A stretch of DNA of 64,000 nt from an uncultured bacterium (lineage in GTDB: Bacteria > Planctomycetota > UBA1135 > GCA-002686595), in the NCBI GenBank assembly GCA_937905825.1, contig CALCXM010000155.1, positions 1 through 64,000 of the forward strand, in the 5' to 3' direction. The position numbers and the translations under genes were made by a program. The notes under the pieces are model-generated. The model saw nothing but the letters and a program-made list of their open reading frames with translations, made no database searches and was not told the DNA's origin. Below, in pieces: positions 9,914 to 20,665 of the stretch (positions are counted from its first letter, which is position 1; each line of letters opens with the position of its first letter).

Positions 9914-10252
9914 CTATTCCGGGTCCCGGGGCCAGAGTCGCTCGCGGCTCTCGCGCATCTCCCGCAGAACCCGTTCCAGAATCGGACCTTCCTCGAGGGC
10001 TTGGATGGCATCCGAGTTCAGCTGGCAGACCGCGCAAACGGGACGCATGCCCAAGTAGCTCATCACGTCTTGGCGTTCGAGGGCCACGTCTTCGAGGCCC
10101 AACTCATCCGCGTCGAGTGGCGTTCCGTCCTCGTCAAAGCCAAAGAACAGCTTCACCTCGGCAGAGGTGCGGCGGCACAGGTAGCAGCGATCGTCCCCGC
10201 CTGAGCGGTCGAGGGCGCCGAAGTACTCATGAAAGCGATCGTCGATTCCCAT
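9914..10252 (-). CDS. Small protein of unknown function with two CxxC motifs
   Basis: 112-aa ORF with CYLC and CAVC pairs; same strand and 7 bp from the ATPase gene. Confidence 0.65.
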   Translation of the reverse strand: MGIDDRFHEYFGALDRSGGDDRCYLCRRTSAEVKLFFGFDEDGTPLDADELGLEDVALERQDVMSYLGMRPVCAVCQLNSDAIQALEEGPILERVLREMRESRERLWPRDPE

Positions 10253-10259
10253 GCAAGCC

Positions 10260-11606
10260 TTAGATCAGCTCTCCCTCGGGAACCCGTTCCACCTCGAGCA
10301 CCCGATCGGCCCGGTGCGTGATGCCGTAAGTGAGCTTGATGATGCGCCCGCCAAAGGCAGCCCGCAGCTGCTCTAGTTCCAAAGCCAGAACTCCTTCGTC
10401 CGGGGATCCATCGGGGATCACAAGCGCAGCGACGGTCGTGCCCTCCAAGGTGCGCCCCACGGCGCGCACGAACTTGCCGTCAAAGGTCCCGTGCTCGACG
10501 ATCTCTTCCCCAACGATCTCCGCCGCCTCGCGCCGCAGGTGATCCAGCACGAACTGCAAGCGGGCATCGTCGTAGAGCCGGGGAAAATCCGGTTCCACGG
10601 AGGTCTCCATGACGCGGGCGCCGCGCCCGGCGTTGATCAAGGTCACCGAGGGCTGCACGTGACGAAAGTGAAAGGCGACGAAGCGATCGGCGATGTGATA
10701 GGTGCCGCGCCGCGAGCGCAGGGGATTGGGGTCGGTGATCGGGATGTCGCGGCGCACGAGCCCAAGGTCGCGCAGGACGGTCAGGTACTTGTTGGCCGCC
10801 GTGCTGTCGATGCCGACGCTGAGGGCCACGTCTCCGACCTTGCGATCCCCGCGGGCCACTGCCGCAAGAATCGAGTTGTAGGTCGTCGGGCTGTTGAGCT
10901 CATTGCGCAGCAGGAATTGCACCTCCTCGAACAGGTAGCCTTCCGGGCAGAGGATCTCATCCAGGATGTTCTGGCGCAGGCTGCGCGAATCGTCGAAGCG
11001 CCGCAGGTAGGCGGGCATGCCCCCCAGAATCGAGTAGGCCAAGATCCGGTCTTCGACGCTCCACTTCGGAAAGAAGCCGACCGTGGCCGGGGGCGTCAAG
11101 GGTTGCAGGCGCTTCTGAGCCGTGCGTCGACCGAAGAGCGGCGACTTCTCCGAGAGCACCTGCTCCTCCATGAACGAGACCTGGCTGCCGCACAGGACGA
11201 GCATCAGCTTGGAGTTCTTGCCATGTCGATCCCAGAAACGCTGGAGCACCGAAGGCAGGCCCTTGTTCGCCTCACATAAGTAGGGGAACTCATCGATCAC
11301 GATCACCAGGCGCGTGTCCCCGGCTCGGTCGCAGGCGAATTCAAGGGCGGTCTCCCAGTCGGGGAAGTTGACCGCGGCGATCGATTCCCCGAGCCCGTCC
11401 GCCAGGGCTTCCCGGAAGGCGCGCAGGTTGTCCTTCTCACGCAGTTGTGCCGCCTGAAAGTAGACGGCCGTGCGCCCTTCACAAAACTGCTGGAGAAGTT
11501 CTGTCTTGCCGACCCGGCGCCGGCCGTAGAGCACGAAAAGCTCCGGCGCACCCCGGTCTGCCAGGCGATTCAGAACCCCCAGCTCAGCATCTCTTCCGAT
11601 GAACAT
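10260..11606 (-). CDS. Archaeal-type AAA ATPase (DUF234-containing family)
   Basis: FIGRDAELGVLNRL, LYGRRRVGKTELLQQF Walker A, LVIVIDEFPYL Walker B, C-terminal HTH and nuclease-like region. Confidence 0.85.
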   Translation of the reverse strand: MFIGRDAELGVLNRLADRGAPELFVLYGRRRVGKTELLQQFCEGRTAVYFQAAQLREKDNLRAFREALADGLGESIAAVNFPDWETALEFACDRAGDTRLVIVIDEFPYLCEANKGLPSVLQRFWDRHGKNSKLMLVLCGSQVSFMEEQVLSEKSPLFGRRTAQKRLQPLTPPATVGFFPKWSVEDRILAYSILGGMPAYLRRFDDSRSLRQNILDEILCPEGYLFEEVQFLLRNELNSPTTYNSILAAVARGDRKVGDVALSVGIDSTAANKYLTVLRDLGLVRRDIPITDPNPLRSRRGTYHIADRFVAFHFRHVQPSVTLINAGRGARVMETSVEPDFPRLYDDARLQFVLDHLRREAAEIVGEEIVEHGTFDGKFVRAVGRTLEGTTVAALVIPDGSPDEGVLALELEQLRAAFGGRIIKLTYGITHRADRVLEVERVPEGELI

Positions 11607-11709
11607 GGATAGAGGATAGATAGGCGCCGGCTTCGGATCACTCGGAAACCCTTCGGTCTGCGGATTGCGGTATGCTGGACCCGTCCCAATCGAGCCCTAT
11701 TTCCCCCCG

Positions 11710-12732
11710 ATGCCCGTCCTCGACCGCCACCAACGCCCCCTCGGCAACCTGCGCCTTTCTGTCACGGATCGCTGCAATTTGCGCTGCGGCTACTGCATGC
11801 CGGAGGAGAACTACACTTGGCTCGAGCGCCCGGAGGTTCTGACCCTGGCGGAGCTCAAGGTCCTGGTGGATGCGTTTTGCCTCTTGGGCGTTCGCAAGGT
11901 GCGACTGACCGGCGGAGAGCCTCTGCTACGCGGGGACCTGCCGGAGTTGATTCGCATGTTGAAGGCGAACGAAAACCTGGAAGACATCGCGATCACCACC
12001 AACGGGGTTTTGCTCGCCGCCCAAGCGGCTGAGTTGAAAGCGGCCGGAGTCGGGCGAGTCACGGTCAGCCTGGACTCTTTGCGTCCCGACCGCTTCTACG
12101 GACTGTCCAAGCGCAACGCCTTGTCGAAGGTCATCGCTGGCTTGGAGGCCCTCAAAGAACTGGGCTTCGAGAAGACCAAGATCGACACGGTGGTGCTCAA
12201 AGACGTCAACGATGACGAGTTGATCGATCTGATCCACTTCGGCCGCGAGATGCAGGCTCAGGTCCGATTCATCGAGTACATGGACGTGGGCGGGGCGACG
12301 CGCTGGTCCATGGACTCCGTGGTCTCGAAGGCGGAGATCCTCGAGCGAGTGGAGTCCCAGCTGGGCCCCTACGAGAAACTTGGCGAGCGCAACTCCGCTC
12401 CGGCGGATCGCTACCGCCTCGCCGACGGCACCGTGTTCGGCGTGATCTCCTCCACGACCGATCCGTTCTGCAGCGCTTGCGATCGCTCGCGCATCACCGC
12501 GGACGGCAACTGGTACACCTGCCTCTACGCACAAAAGGGCCGGGACCTGCGCACGCCCCTGCGCTCGGGAGTGGACGCCGAAGGGCTCGCGGAGCTGATT
12601 AGCGCCGGTTGGAGCCTGCGGACAGATCGCGGCGCGGAGGAGCGCGTGGAAATGGCGGAGCGTTCGGCGCTCTTCGATTCCGAGCAGTTGCGCAAGGATC
12701 CGCGGCTCGAGATGCATACCCGCGGCGGTTGA
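11710..12732 (+). CDS. moaA: GTP 3',8-cyclase (radical SAM, molybdopterin biosynthesis)
   Basis: LRLSVTDRCNLRCGYCMPEE, KVRLTGGEPLLRGDL, C-terminal FCSACDRSRITADGNWYTCLY second cluster. Confidence 0.95.
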   Translation: MPVLDRHQRPLGNLRLSVTDRCNLRCGYCMPEENYTWLERPEVLTLAELKVLVDAFCLLGVRKVRLTGGEPLLRGDLPELIRMLKANENLEDIAITTNGVLLAAQAAELKAAGVGRVTVSLDSLRPDRFYGLSKRNALSKVIAGLEALKELGFEKTKIDTVVLKDVNDDELIDLIHFGREMQAQVRFIEYMDVGGATRWSMDSVVSKAEILERVESQLGPYEKLGERNSAPADRYRLADGTVFGVISSTTDPFCSACDRSRITADGNWYTCLYAQKGRDLRTPLRSGVDAEGLAELISAGWSLRTDRGAEERVEMAERSALFDSEQLRKDPRLEMHTRGG

Positions 12733-12948
12733 GGAAACCCCGCGGCCTGGCACGGAGCTAGAGTCTGCAGCCAACTCGAGACGCGGTCTGAAAATGGCCC
12801 GGGCTGCGCGCCGCTGCTTTGCTGGTGGCGAGTCCCCGCATCCGTTCTCACGACCTGGACCAGTTCGCAGCGGTCTTTCCTATTCCTGGCCGCGACACCT
12901 GACTAGTCTACGTGCTCCTCATCCCAGCCCTTCCCAAACGATTCCCCG

Positions 12949-14055
12949 ATGAAGATCCGCGCAGCCGTCCTCGAAGAATTTGGCCAACCCCTGGTTGTTC
13001 AAGAAGTCGACATCGCCCCACCCAAAGCCGGCGAGGTGCTGGTCAAGCTGAAGGCCTGCGGCGTTTGCCACACGGACCTCTACACCGCCAGCGGCGCGGA
13101 CCCGAGCGGCTACGCGCCATGCGTTCTTGGCCACGAAGGGGCCGGCGTGGTGGAGGAAATCGGCGCGGGGGTCACGAGCCTGGCGGTCGGCGATCACGTG
13201 GTGACGCTCTTCTCTCCAGAGTGTGGTGAGTGCGTCAACTGCAGGAGCGGCAAGACAAACATCTGCACAGCGATTCGAGAGCAGCAGGGCCAGGGTTACA
13301 TGCCCGACGGCACCTCGCGCCTCTCCCGCGATGGTCAGAAGCTGCGCCACTTCATGGGCACGAGCACCTTCGCCGAGTACACGGTGATGCCCGAGATCGC
13401 GCTTGCCAAGATCAACAAGGAAGCCAACTTGGAGTCCGTTTGCCTCTTGGCTTGCGGCGCGACCACAGGCATCGCCGCAGCCCTGTGGAAAGCCGACGTG
13501 GAAGCTGGAAGCTCCGTGGCGGTCTTCGGGGCGGGCATGGTTGGCCTGGGCGCGGTGGCCGGCGCCAAGCTCAAGGGCGCCGAACGCATTTTCGTGGTGG
13601 ACCCCAGTGCGGAACGCCTCGAGCTGGCCAAGCGTTGGGGCGCGACGGACCTGATCCAACCGAAGGATGGGAACGCCGTCGAGGCGATCCTCGAGGCCAC
13701 CGGCGGGCTCGGGGCAGACTACACCTTCGAAGCGACCGGCCTGGTCAGCGTCATGGGGCAAGCGGTGGAAGCCGCGCGTTTGGGCTGGGGCTTGTGCACG
13801 GTGCTGGGCGTTGCCGGCCGTGGTGAAAAGCTGGAGATCATCCCGCGCTACTTAATCACCGGCCGTACGGTCCAAGGGGGCAGCTTCGGCGGTGCCAAGG
13901 GACGTACCCACGTGCCGCAACTGGTCGAGATGTACATGCGCGGCGAGCTGGACTTGGACGGCTTTGTTTCCCACCGCATCCGCTTGGACGAAGTCAACAA
14001 GGGCTTCGATTTGATGCACGCACAAGACGGCATTCGCTCGGTGATCACTTTCTAA
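12949..14055 (+). CDS. Zinc-dependent alcohol dehydrogenase, class III (S-(hydroxymethyl)glutathione dehydrogenase)-like
   Basis: LKACGVCHTDLYTASGADP, LGHEGAGVVEEIG, FSPECGECVNCRSGKTNIC structural zinc loop, VFGAGMVGLGAV. Confidence 0.92.
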   Translation: MKIRAAVLEEFGQPLVVQEVDIAPPKAGEVLVKLKACGVCHTDLYTASGADPSGYAPCVLGHEGAGVVEEIGAGVTSLAVGDHVVTLFSPECGECVNCRSGKTNICTAIREQQGQGYMPDGTSRLSRDGQKLRHFMGTSTFAEYTVMPEIALAKINKEANLESVCLLACGATTGIAAALWKADVEAGSSVAVFGAGMVGLGAVAGAKLKGAERIFVVDPSAERLELAKRWGATDLIQPKDGNAVEAILEATGGLGADYTFEATGLVSVMGQAVEAARLGWGLCTVLGVAGRGEKLEIIPRYLITGRTVQGGSFGGAKGRTHVPQLVEMYMRGELDLDGFVSHRIRLDEVNKGFDLMHAQDGIRSVITF

Positions 14056-14063
14056 ACGGAACC

Positions 14064-14792
14064 ATGTTTGACGATCTACGCAACGGCGCCGGCGAGCGCT
14101 TGGACAACACCTTCACCCCAGGCGACAGCGCAAACCAACGAGCCGGGGAACTGGTCGTGATTGGCCATGGGGTCACCGCCAACAAGGACCGCGAGTGGGC
14201 GCTGACCTTGGCCGCAACCCTCGCCAAGGCCGGCTTCGACAGCGTGCGCTTTTCCTTCTCCGGCAACGGTGACTCGGAGGGGGACTTCCGTGAATCGACG
14301 CCCAGCAAGGAAGCGCAAGACTTGGGTTCCGTGCTCGACGCATGCGAGGGTCGCAAGGTGACCTACGTCGGCCACTCCATGGGCGCAGCGGTCGGCGTCT
14401 TGTGCGCGAGCAAGGACAAGCGCATCCAAAACCTCGTCTCCCTAGCGGGCATGGTGGACACGGCCGACTTCGCCAAGCGCAAGTTCGCCGATGTGGTCCC
14501 CGGCGCAGGCAACATGTGGGACAAGCCCGAGTGCCCGCTCAGCCAAACCTTCCTGGACGACATGAACGCCATCGGTTCTGTCGATGAGCTGGCGGAAGAG
14601 ATCGAGGCCCCCTGGCTCTTCGTTCACGGCACCAAGGACGACGTCGTGCCCATCGAAGAGTCCGAGATGATGCTGACCCGCACGGGCGGTTCCGCGGACT
14701 TTATCGACATCCACGGGGCGGACCATGTCTTCTCCGGAGAGGCAGGTCGGGTTATGGCGGATCGCGTGGTGGACTGGCTTGTGGAGCGCTAG
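14064..14792 (+). CDS. Alpha/beta hydrolase
   Basis: VIGHGVTANKDREW, VTYVGHSMGAAVGV nucleophile elbow, HGTKDDVVPI, GADHVFSG. Confidence 0.9.
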   Translation: MFDDLRNGAGERLDNTFTPGDSANQRAGELVVIGHGVTANKDREWALTLAATLAKAGFDSVRFSFSGNGDSEGDFRESTPSKEAQDLGSVLDACEGRKVTYVGHSMGAAVGVLCASKDKRIQNLVSLAGMVDTADFAKRKFADVVPGAGNMWDKPECPLSQTFLDDMNAIGSVDELAEEIEAPWLFVHGTKDDVVPIEESEMMLTRTGGSADFIDIHGADHVFSGEAGRVMADRVVDWLVER

Positions 14793-15032
14793 AACCCGTC
14801 CGCTGGCTCGAAAAGAGCATCCCACCGTCTGAGCTCCAGCATGCGGTCGTCACCAAGCACGTCGAGCGCCGGGACAAGAGTTCCGGAATCCGGGGGCAGG
14901 GGTTGGAGGATTTCGTGCGCAATCGCTTTGAAAGGGTAGTGTATGGATGCCCCTGAAGGATCCCTGACTCACCCGAGAGTGGGGTCTTCGGGCTTCAAAA
15001 CCAAATCACCAACGTCATTTGGAGGTCCCCGC

Positions 15033-16091
15033 ATGACTGCTAACGTAATCCGCACCTGTTCACTTGCCTTGCTTGCGATGGGAGCACTTTCGAGTGCAAC
15101 CCAAGCTCAGCAATTCAACGTCGACTTTGATTCGTCGTTCCCGACCCAAGGTCCGACTCCTTCGACTTACCCAGCCGCAGGCACCGCTGGCACTTGGAAC
15201 CAAATTACGGGGGGCACAACGGGGCCCTTCAACTTGGTGGACAAAAGCGGCGCATCAACCGGGGTGACTCTGTCCTTGTCCTCCGGCGTGATCTCGAGCC
15301 TCGAGTTCGCGAACGCGAGCATTACCGGCGACCACGCCCTGCTGATGAACGACATCGTTTATGACGGCTTAGGGCCGGCGCTGTTCACCTTCAGTGGAAT
15401 GGCCGATGGAGTGTACACCGTCTACACCTACGCCATGGCCCCGGACAACAAGACCGGATTCATCAGTGGAGTCGACGTGAGCGGCTCGACAGACGGTTTG
15501 CAGAACGTGGGTGGAAGCCTATGGACTGGCGGCCACGCCCCGGGCGTCAGCTACGCGAAGCATACGGCGACCGTGAGCGGAGGAACTCTGGTCGTTACGG
15601 TGACCGAAGTCCTGACCTTCATGTCGATCAACGGCATCCAAATCGAAGGCGGAACCTCCCCTGGAGACCCCTACTGCTTCGGCGACTCGACAGGTTCTCC
15701 GTGCCCTTGCTTGGCCTTCGGCGCACCCGGGGCAGGCTGCCTCAACACCTCCGGAGCAGGCGCAGTCCTCGTTGGAACTGGTGTTCCGAACACCACCGCG
15801 GATACGTTGACCCTCTCAGCAACCGGCTGCCCGCCCCTCAAGCCGGGCCTCTTCTTCCAGGGCAACAACATGCTCGCCAACCCGGTCGGTGACGGTCTTC
15901 TGTGCACAAACGCTCTCCTGCGTTACGCCGTGAATTCCACCGACGCTGCCGGCAACGTGAGCCAAACGGGATTCGGCGCGAACGCTGCGACCGGAGTCAC
16001 CTTGAACTATCAGTACTGGTTCCGCGACCCCGCGAACCCCTGTGGCGGTGGATTCAACTTCACCAACGGCTGGGTCGTGACCTGGCTGTAA
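15033..16091 (+). CDS. Exported protein with Cys-rich C-terminal domain
   Basis: GGAGG upstream of ATG; signal peptide ...LLAMGALSSATQAQ; CPCLAFGAPGAGCLNTSGAGAVL...GDGLLC...YWFRDPANPCGGGFNFTNG. Confidence 0.85.
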   Translation: MTANVIRTCSLALLAMGALSSATQAQQFNVDFDSSFPTQGPTPSTYPAAGTAGTWNQITGGTTGPFNLVDKSGASTGVTLSLSSGVISSLEFANASITGDHALLMNDIVYDGLGPALFTFSGMADGVYTVYTYAMAPDNKTGFISGVDVSGSTDGLQNVGGSLWTGGHAPGVSYAKHTATVSGGTLVVTVTEVLTFMSINGIQIEGGTSPGDPYCFGDSTGSPCPCLAFGAPGAGCLNTSGAGAVLVGTGVPNTTADTLTLSATGCPPLKPGLFFQGNNMLANPVGDGLLCTNALLRYAVNSTDAAGNVSQTGFGANAATGVTLNYQYWFRDPANPCGGGFNFTNGWVVTWL

Positions 16092-16125
16092 GCGCCTAAG
16101 CGGCCCCGCCGCATGTGAATTAAGT

Positions 16126-16155
16126 GGAGCCCCCAGCTGGATAGCTGGGGGCTCC
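16126..16155 (+). terminator. Perfect 13-bp stem hairpin downstream of 15033..16091
   Basis: GGAGCCCCCAGCT-GGAT-AGCTGGGGGCTCC; no U-tract. Confidence 0.75.
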
Positions 16156-16260
16156 TTGCGTTGATCTTGTGCTCTCGCCGGGTCCCCTGGATCAGCCGCG
16201 TCTCCTGGCTAGGCTCAATTGCAGTGGCCTCTAAGGCACCCAGCCGCTACCCTTTTGGGC

Positions 16261-17409
16261 ATGGCTAAAGGGATGAAGTGTGCGCTCATTGGGCAGGCGT
16301 TTATGGGCAAGGCCCACTCCAACGCCTATCGGCAGGTTTCGCGGTTCTTTGACCTGCCCTTGCAACCGGAGATGCACAAGATCGCGGCTAGGGATGGGGC
16401 GGCTTTGGAGCCCTTCGCCAAGGCCCAGGGCTGGGCTGGGTGGACAACGGATTGGCGTTCGCTGGCGGATGATCCGGAAGTCGGGATGGTCGATGTATCG
16501 ACGCCCAACCACCTGCACCGCGAAATGTCCCTGGCCATGTTGAAGGCGGGCAAGCACGTGGCCTGCGAGAAGCCGCTGGCCTCTACGCTGGAAGAGGCCC
16601 GCGAGATGCGCGACGCGGCGCGCAAGGCCAAGGCTTCGAAGACCTTCGTGTGGTTCAACTATCGTCGGGCACCCGCCATCGCTTTGGCTTGGCAGATGTT
16701 GCGCAAGAAGCGGCTCGGCCAGATCTATCACGTGCGCGCAAGTTACCTGCAGAGCTGGGGCATGGCGTCGACGCCCATGGGCTGGCGCTTCAAGAAGAAG
16801 CACGCGGGCAGCGGAGCTCACGGTGACCTGAACGCACACATCGTCGACCTTGCGCGTTTCTTGTTGCAAGAAGAGATCGTCGAAGTCCACGGGGCCGTTG
16901 CGCGCACCTTCGTGAAGCAGCGCACTTGGGCAGAGACCGGCAAGCAGGCCCGTTGCGATGTGGACGACGCCGTGCTGTTCCTCGGCAGCTTCGCCGGTGG
17001 CGCCACCGCTTCCTTTGAAGCGACGCGTTTGGCCCCCGGGCATCTGAACGACAACACCATCGAGATCAACGGTGAGTTGGGTTCCCTGCGCTGGAACTTG
17101 GAGAACCTGAACGAACTGTGGCTGCACGAGGAATCCGAGCGGCCCGGCGAGAGCGGCTGGCGCAGGATTTCAGCAACCGACGGAGCCAACCATCCCTACG
17201 CGGATGCCTGGTGGCCCGGTGGTCACATCATCGGTTACGAGCACACCTTCACGAACCAACTGGCCGACATGATGCGCGTGCTTGCGCGCAAGAAACCGAT
17301 CATGCCGGTCGCCGACTTCGCCGACGCGTACGAAACGCAAAGAGTGCTGGAGGCCGCCTTGGTCTCCGCCCGCGAGCGTTGCGCCGTTCCTCTTAGCGAG
17401 ATTCGCTAG
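16261..17409 (+). CDS. Gfo/Idh/MocA-family oxidoreductase
   Basis: [49 protein letters not shown]. Confidence 0.93.
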   Translation: MAKGMKCALIGQAFMGKAHSNAYRQVSRFFDLPLQPEMHKIAARDGAALEPFAKAQGWAGWTTDWRSLADDPEVGMVDVSTPNHLHREMSLAMLKAGKHVACEKPLASTLEEAREMRDAARKAKASKTFVWFNYRRAPAIALAWQMLRKKRLGQIYHVRASYLQSWGMASTPMGWRFKKKHAGSGAHGDLNAHIVDLARFLLQEEIVEVHGAVARTFVKQRTWAETGKQARCDVDDAVLFLGSFAGGATASFEATRLAPGHLNDNTIEINGELGSLRWNLENLNELWLHEESERPGESGWRRISATDGANHPYADAWWPGGHIIGYEHTFTNQLADMMRVLARKKPIMPVADFADAYETQRVLEAALVSARERCAVPLSEIR

Positions 17410-17429
17410 ACCGCTACCCAAAGCCGATC

Positions 17430-18473
17430 ATGACCCGTCCTGTTTGCATGTTCACTGGCCAGTGGGCCGACCTGCCCCTCGAAGTCCTCGCCAAGAAGCT
17501 CAAGGGCCACGGCTACGATGGGCTGGAGCTGGCCGTGTGGGGGGACCACTTTGATGTGACGAAAGTCCTCAAGGATGACTCCTACGTTGAGAAGCATTGG
17601 AAGCTGCTCGCGGACGCGAACATCGGGGCCTACGCGATTTCGTCTCACCTGGTGGGACAGGCCACCTGCGATCGGATTGATGCCCGCCACAAGGCCTTGC
17701 TCTCCCCGCAGATCTGGGGAGACGGGGATCCGAAGGGGGTCCGTGAGCGTGCCGTGGAAGAGATGAAGAACACGGCGCGGGCCGCCCGCAAGTTCTTCGA
17801 CGCGGCACCGGAGCAGGTGCGCGAACGCTTGGACTTATGCGAGCGTGTTGTCGTGAACGGCTTCACCGGCAGCCCAATTTGGCACCTGCTTTATGGGTTC
17901 CCGCCGCCGGTGGAGGGTCAGTTGGACGCGGGCTACGCGGAGTTTGCCGAGGTCTGGGACCCGATCCTGGAAGTCTTCGAGTCGGAAGGCGTCTACTTCG
18001 CCCTCGAGGCCCATCCGAGCGAGGTCGCCTTTGACATCGAAACGGCGAAACGCACTTTGGATGCGATCGACCATCACCCGCACTTCGGCTTCAACTTCGA
18101 CCCCTCCCACTTCGCCTACCAGGGCGTGGACTACCTGCAGTTCCTGCGCGACTTTGGAGACCTGATCTTCAACGTGCACGTGAAGGACGTTTGGTGGTCG
18201 GATCGTCCCACACCAATCGGTGTCTTTGGCGGGCACTCGGACTTTGGTGCCGACGGCCGCTTCTGGGACTTCCGCTCGCCGGGGCATGGGCGTGTGGACT
18301 TCGAGGGGATCATCCGATTGTTGAACCACGCGAACTACGAAGGCCCGCTAACGGTCGAATGGGAAGATCCCATGATGAACCGCGACCACGGCGCCTTGGA
18401 AGCTTGCGAGTTTGTTCGCAAGCTGGACTTCCCGCAGTCGGACGTGGCGTTCGACGCGGCGTTCGCTGAGTAA
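17430..18473 (+). CDS. Sugar phosphate isomerase/epimerase (TIM barrel)
   Basis: [57 protein letters not shown]. Confidence 0.92.
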   Translation: MTRPVCMFTGQWADLPLEVLAKKLKGHGYDGLELAVWGDHFDVTKVLKDDSYVEKHWKLLADANIGAYAISSHLVGQATCDRIDARHKALLSPQIWGDGDPKGVRERAVEEMKNTARAARKFFDAAPEQVRERLDLCERVVVNGFTGSPIWHLLYGFPPPVEGQLDAGYAEFAEVWDPILEVFESEGVYFALEAHPSEVAFDIETAKRTLDAIDHHPHFGFNFDPSHFAYQGVDYLQFLRDFGDLIFNVHVKDVWWSDRPTPIGVFGGHSDFGADGRFWDFRSPGHGRVDFEGIIRLLNHANYEGPLTVEWEDPMMNRDHGALEACEFVRKLDFPQSDVAFDAAFAE

Positions 18474-18557
18474 GCAACTCGAATAGACCGCGACCCACTC
18501 CACTCTTTGAAGTACGGCGACCAAGCACTGGCGGATCCGAATAGGACGCCCTTTGGG

Positions 18558-19832
18558 ATGAGCGTGAAGCTCTCCATCATGATGTTTCTGCAGTACGCCG
18601 TGTGGGGGGCTTGGCTGCCGATCCTCTACCCGTTCTTGCTGAACCATCGCGGCTTCACTCTGCAGGAGACCGGCTGGTGCCTCTCGGCAGGCGCAGTCGG
18701 GGCGATCTTCGGCCCGTTCATCTCGGGCCAACTGGCGGACCGTTCCTTTGACTCCGGGAAGCTCTTGGCCGCCAGTCACTTGATTGGCGCTGTGCTGGTG
18801 TTCCTGCTGGCGACGATCGAGACGGTGGCCCCCTTCGTGATCGTGTCCGCGCTCTATGGGTTTGTCTACACGCCTACGATCGCTCTCACGAATTCGGTGG
18901 CCTTGGCGAACATCAAGGACCGCGACCGAGACTTCGGCCCGATTCGCCTGTGGGGAACCATCGGCTGGATCGCAGCGGGCATCCTCGTCGGGCAGTACCT
19001 GTTGCGGGTCGCCACACCGAGCTCCGGGACGGAAGCAGAAATCAGCGCGGCCCTCAACGCGGGGCGGGCGGTGGCCTTCCAGATGAGCGCGATCTTGGGG
19101 CTCGTGATGGGCGTCTTTTGCTTCGCCTTGCCCAAGACGCCCCCTTCGATGAAAGAAGGAGAAGAGACGGCTTGGATCGCAGCCCTACGCGAGATTCGCG
19201 TGCAGCCTTTGCTCACGCTGTTCCTGATCGCCGTGCCGGTGAGCATGATTCACCAGTTCTACTTCGTGTTCACCAGCGAGTTCCTCACAGGCATTCAAAC
19301 TCAGGCGGCCAGCGCCGGTGCGGACCGCTTTGCGGATAAGGTGAATCAAGTGTTGGGCGTTGGAGGTGGAGGGCTGATGACCATCGGTCAAATGAGCGAG
19401 ATCGCGGTGCTCGCGCTCATGCCCCTCTTGGCCAAGACCTTTCAGAGGAAGTGGCTGCTGGCCATCGGACTGATCGCGTACGCCGGACGCATGGCGCTCT
19501 TCGCCTTCGCACCGAGCTTGCTACCGGTTCTCGCAGGAGTGGCTTTGCACGGCATCTGCTTCGGTTGCTTCATCTTCGTGGCCTTCATGGTGGTGGACGA
19601 GAACACGTCCAGTTCCGTGCGCGCGACGGCCCAGAACCTCTTCAACCTGGTCATCGTGGGCATCGGCATCATCGTCGGAAGCCTGTTCGCGACTTGGGTC
19701 GCCGAAGGCGCCAGCACAGCGGGCGAGCTAGACTACCAGCAGCTCTTCTCCGTCCCCATGTGGATGGCCTTAGGCTGCCTGATCGCCCTCTTGCTGTTCT
19801 ATCCCAACTCTTCCAAAGAGCCCGTTCACTAA
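18558..19832 (+). CDS. MFS transporter, nucleoside:H+ symporter-like
   Basis: Multiple TM segments; KLSIMMFLQYAVWGAWLPIL, FGPIRLWGTIGWIAAG. Confidence 0.9.
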   Translation: MSVKLSIMMFLQYAVWGAWLPILYPFLLNHRGFTLQETGWCLSAGAVGAIFGPFISGQLADRSFDSGKLLAASHLIGAVLVFLLATIETVAPFVIVSALYGFVYTPTIALTNSVALANIKDRDRDFGPIRLWGTIGWIAAGILVGQYLLRVATPSSGTEAEISAALNAGRAVAFQMSAILGLVMGVFCFALPKTPPSMKEGEETAWIAALREIRVQPLLTLFLIAVPVSMIHQFYFVFTSEFLTGIQTQAASAGADRFADKVNQVLGVGGGGLMTIGQMSEIAVLALMPLLAKTFQRKWLLAIGLIAYAGRMALFAFAPSLLPVLAGVALHGICFGCFIFVAFMVVDENTSSSVRATAQNLFNLVIVGIGIIVGSLFATWVAEGASTAGELDYQQLFSVPMWMALGCLIALLLFYPNSSKEPVH

Positions 19833-19865
19833 CTTCTCTCGTCGACGATTTCGTCCTCCCCTGTC

Positions 19866-20582
19866 ATGAAACTGCACAAGCTCCTCCTCGTTCCCGCGAC
19901 CATCGCCCTTTGCCTTTCGACGGCTTGCAACCAACCGCAGAAGGCCGCGCAGGAGAAGGCCGCTCCGATTCCTGCTAAGCCCGCTGAGGCGCTCTGGATT
20001 TCGCTCTTCGATGGCGAGACCACGAATGGCTGGGTGAACTACGGCCAAGAGACAATTTCAGACGGCTGGCAGGTCATCGACGGGGAACTCACCATGGTCG
20101 GCGGCGGCGGCGACATCGTCACCACGCAGATGTTCGGCGACTTCGAGTTGGAGATCGAGTGGAAGATCGCAGAGGCCGGCAACAGCGGGATCTTCTACGG
20201 CGTGCTTGATGGTCAAGGGGCTGTTTGGGCCAGCGCACCGGAAATGCAGGTGCTCGACAACGTCAAGCACCCCGACGGTCGCAACGTGTTGACCAGCGCC
20301 GGCGCTTGCTACGCCCTCTACCCGACCACCAAGAACGCCTTGAAGGCGCCCGGCGAGTGGAACAAGGTTGGCATTCGCCGCGAAAACGGGGCGGTGACGC
20401 ACACCATGAACGGCGAGACGATTTGCGAGTACACCATCGGCAGCGATGATTGGAACGAGCGCGTCGCCAACAGCAAGTTCAAGACGATGCCGCTCTTCGG
20501 CACCGCCGACAAAGGGCGCATCGCTTTGCAAGATCACAACGATCGCGTGGCCTACCGCGCCATGCGAATACGCGAGCTGTAG
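19866..20582 (+). CDS. Lipoprotein of the DUF1080 / 3-keto-disaccharide hydrolase family
   Basis: N-terminal lipobox LSTAC; WISLFDGETTNGWVNYG...DFELEIEWKIAEAGNSGIFYGV...APEMQVLDN...PGEWNKVGI. Confidence 0.92.
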   Translation: MKLHKLLLVPATIALCLSTACNQPQKAAQEKAAPIPAKPAEALWISLFDGETTNGWVNYGQETISDGWQVIDGELTMVGGGGDIVTTQMFGDFELEIEWKIAEAGNSGIFYGVLDGQGAVWASAPEMQVLDNVKHPDGRNVLTSAGACYALYPTTKNALKAPGEWNKVGIRRENGAVTHTMNGETICEYTIGSDDWNERVANSKFKTMPLFGTADKGRIALQDHNDRVAYRAMRIREL

Positions 20583-20665
20583 GCATCGATCAATGGGCGC
20601 TTGCCCGGTCTACTGGCGGTAGACGAACGACCGCTGGTAGAACGAATCGCTCACGGTCGGACGGC

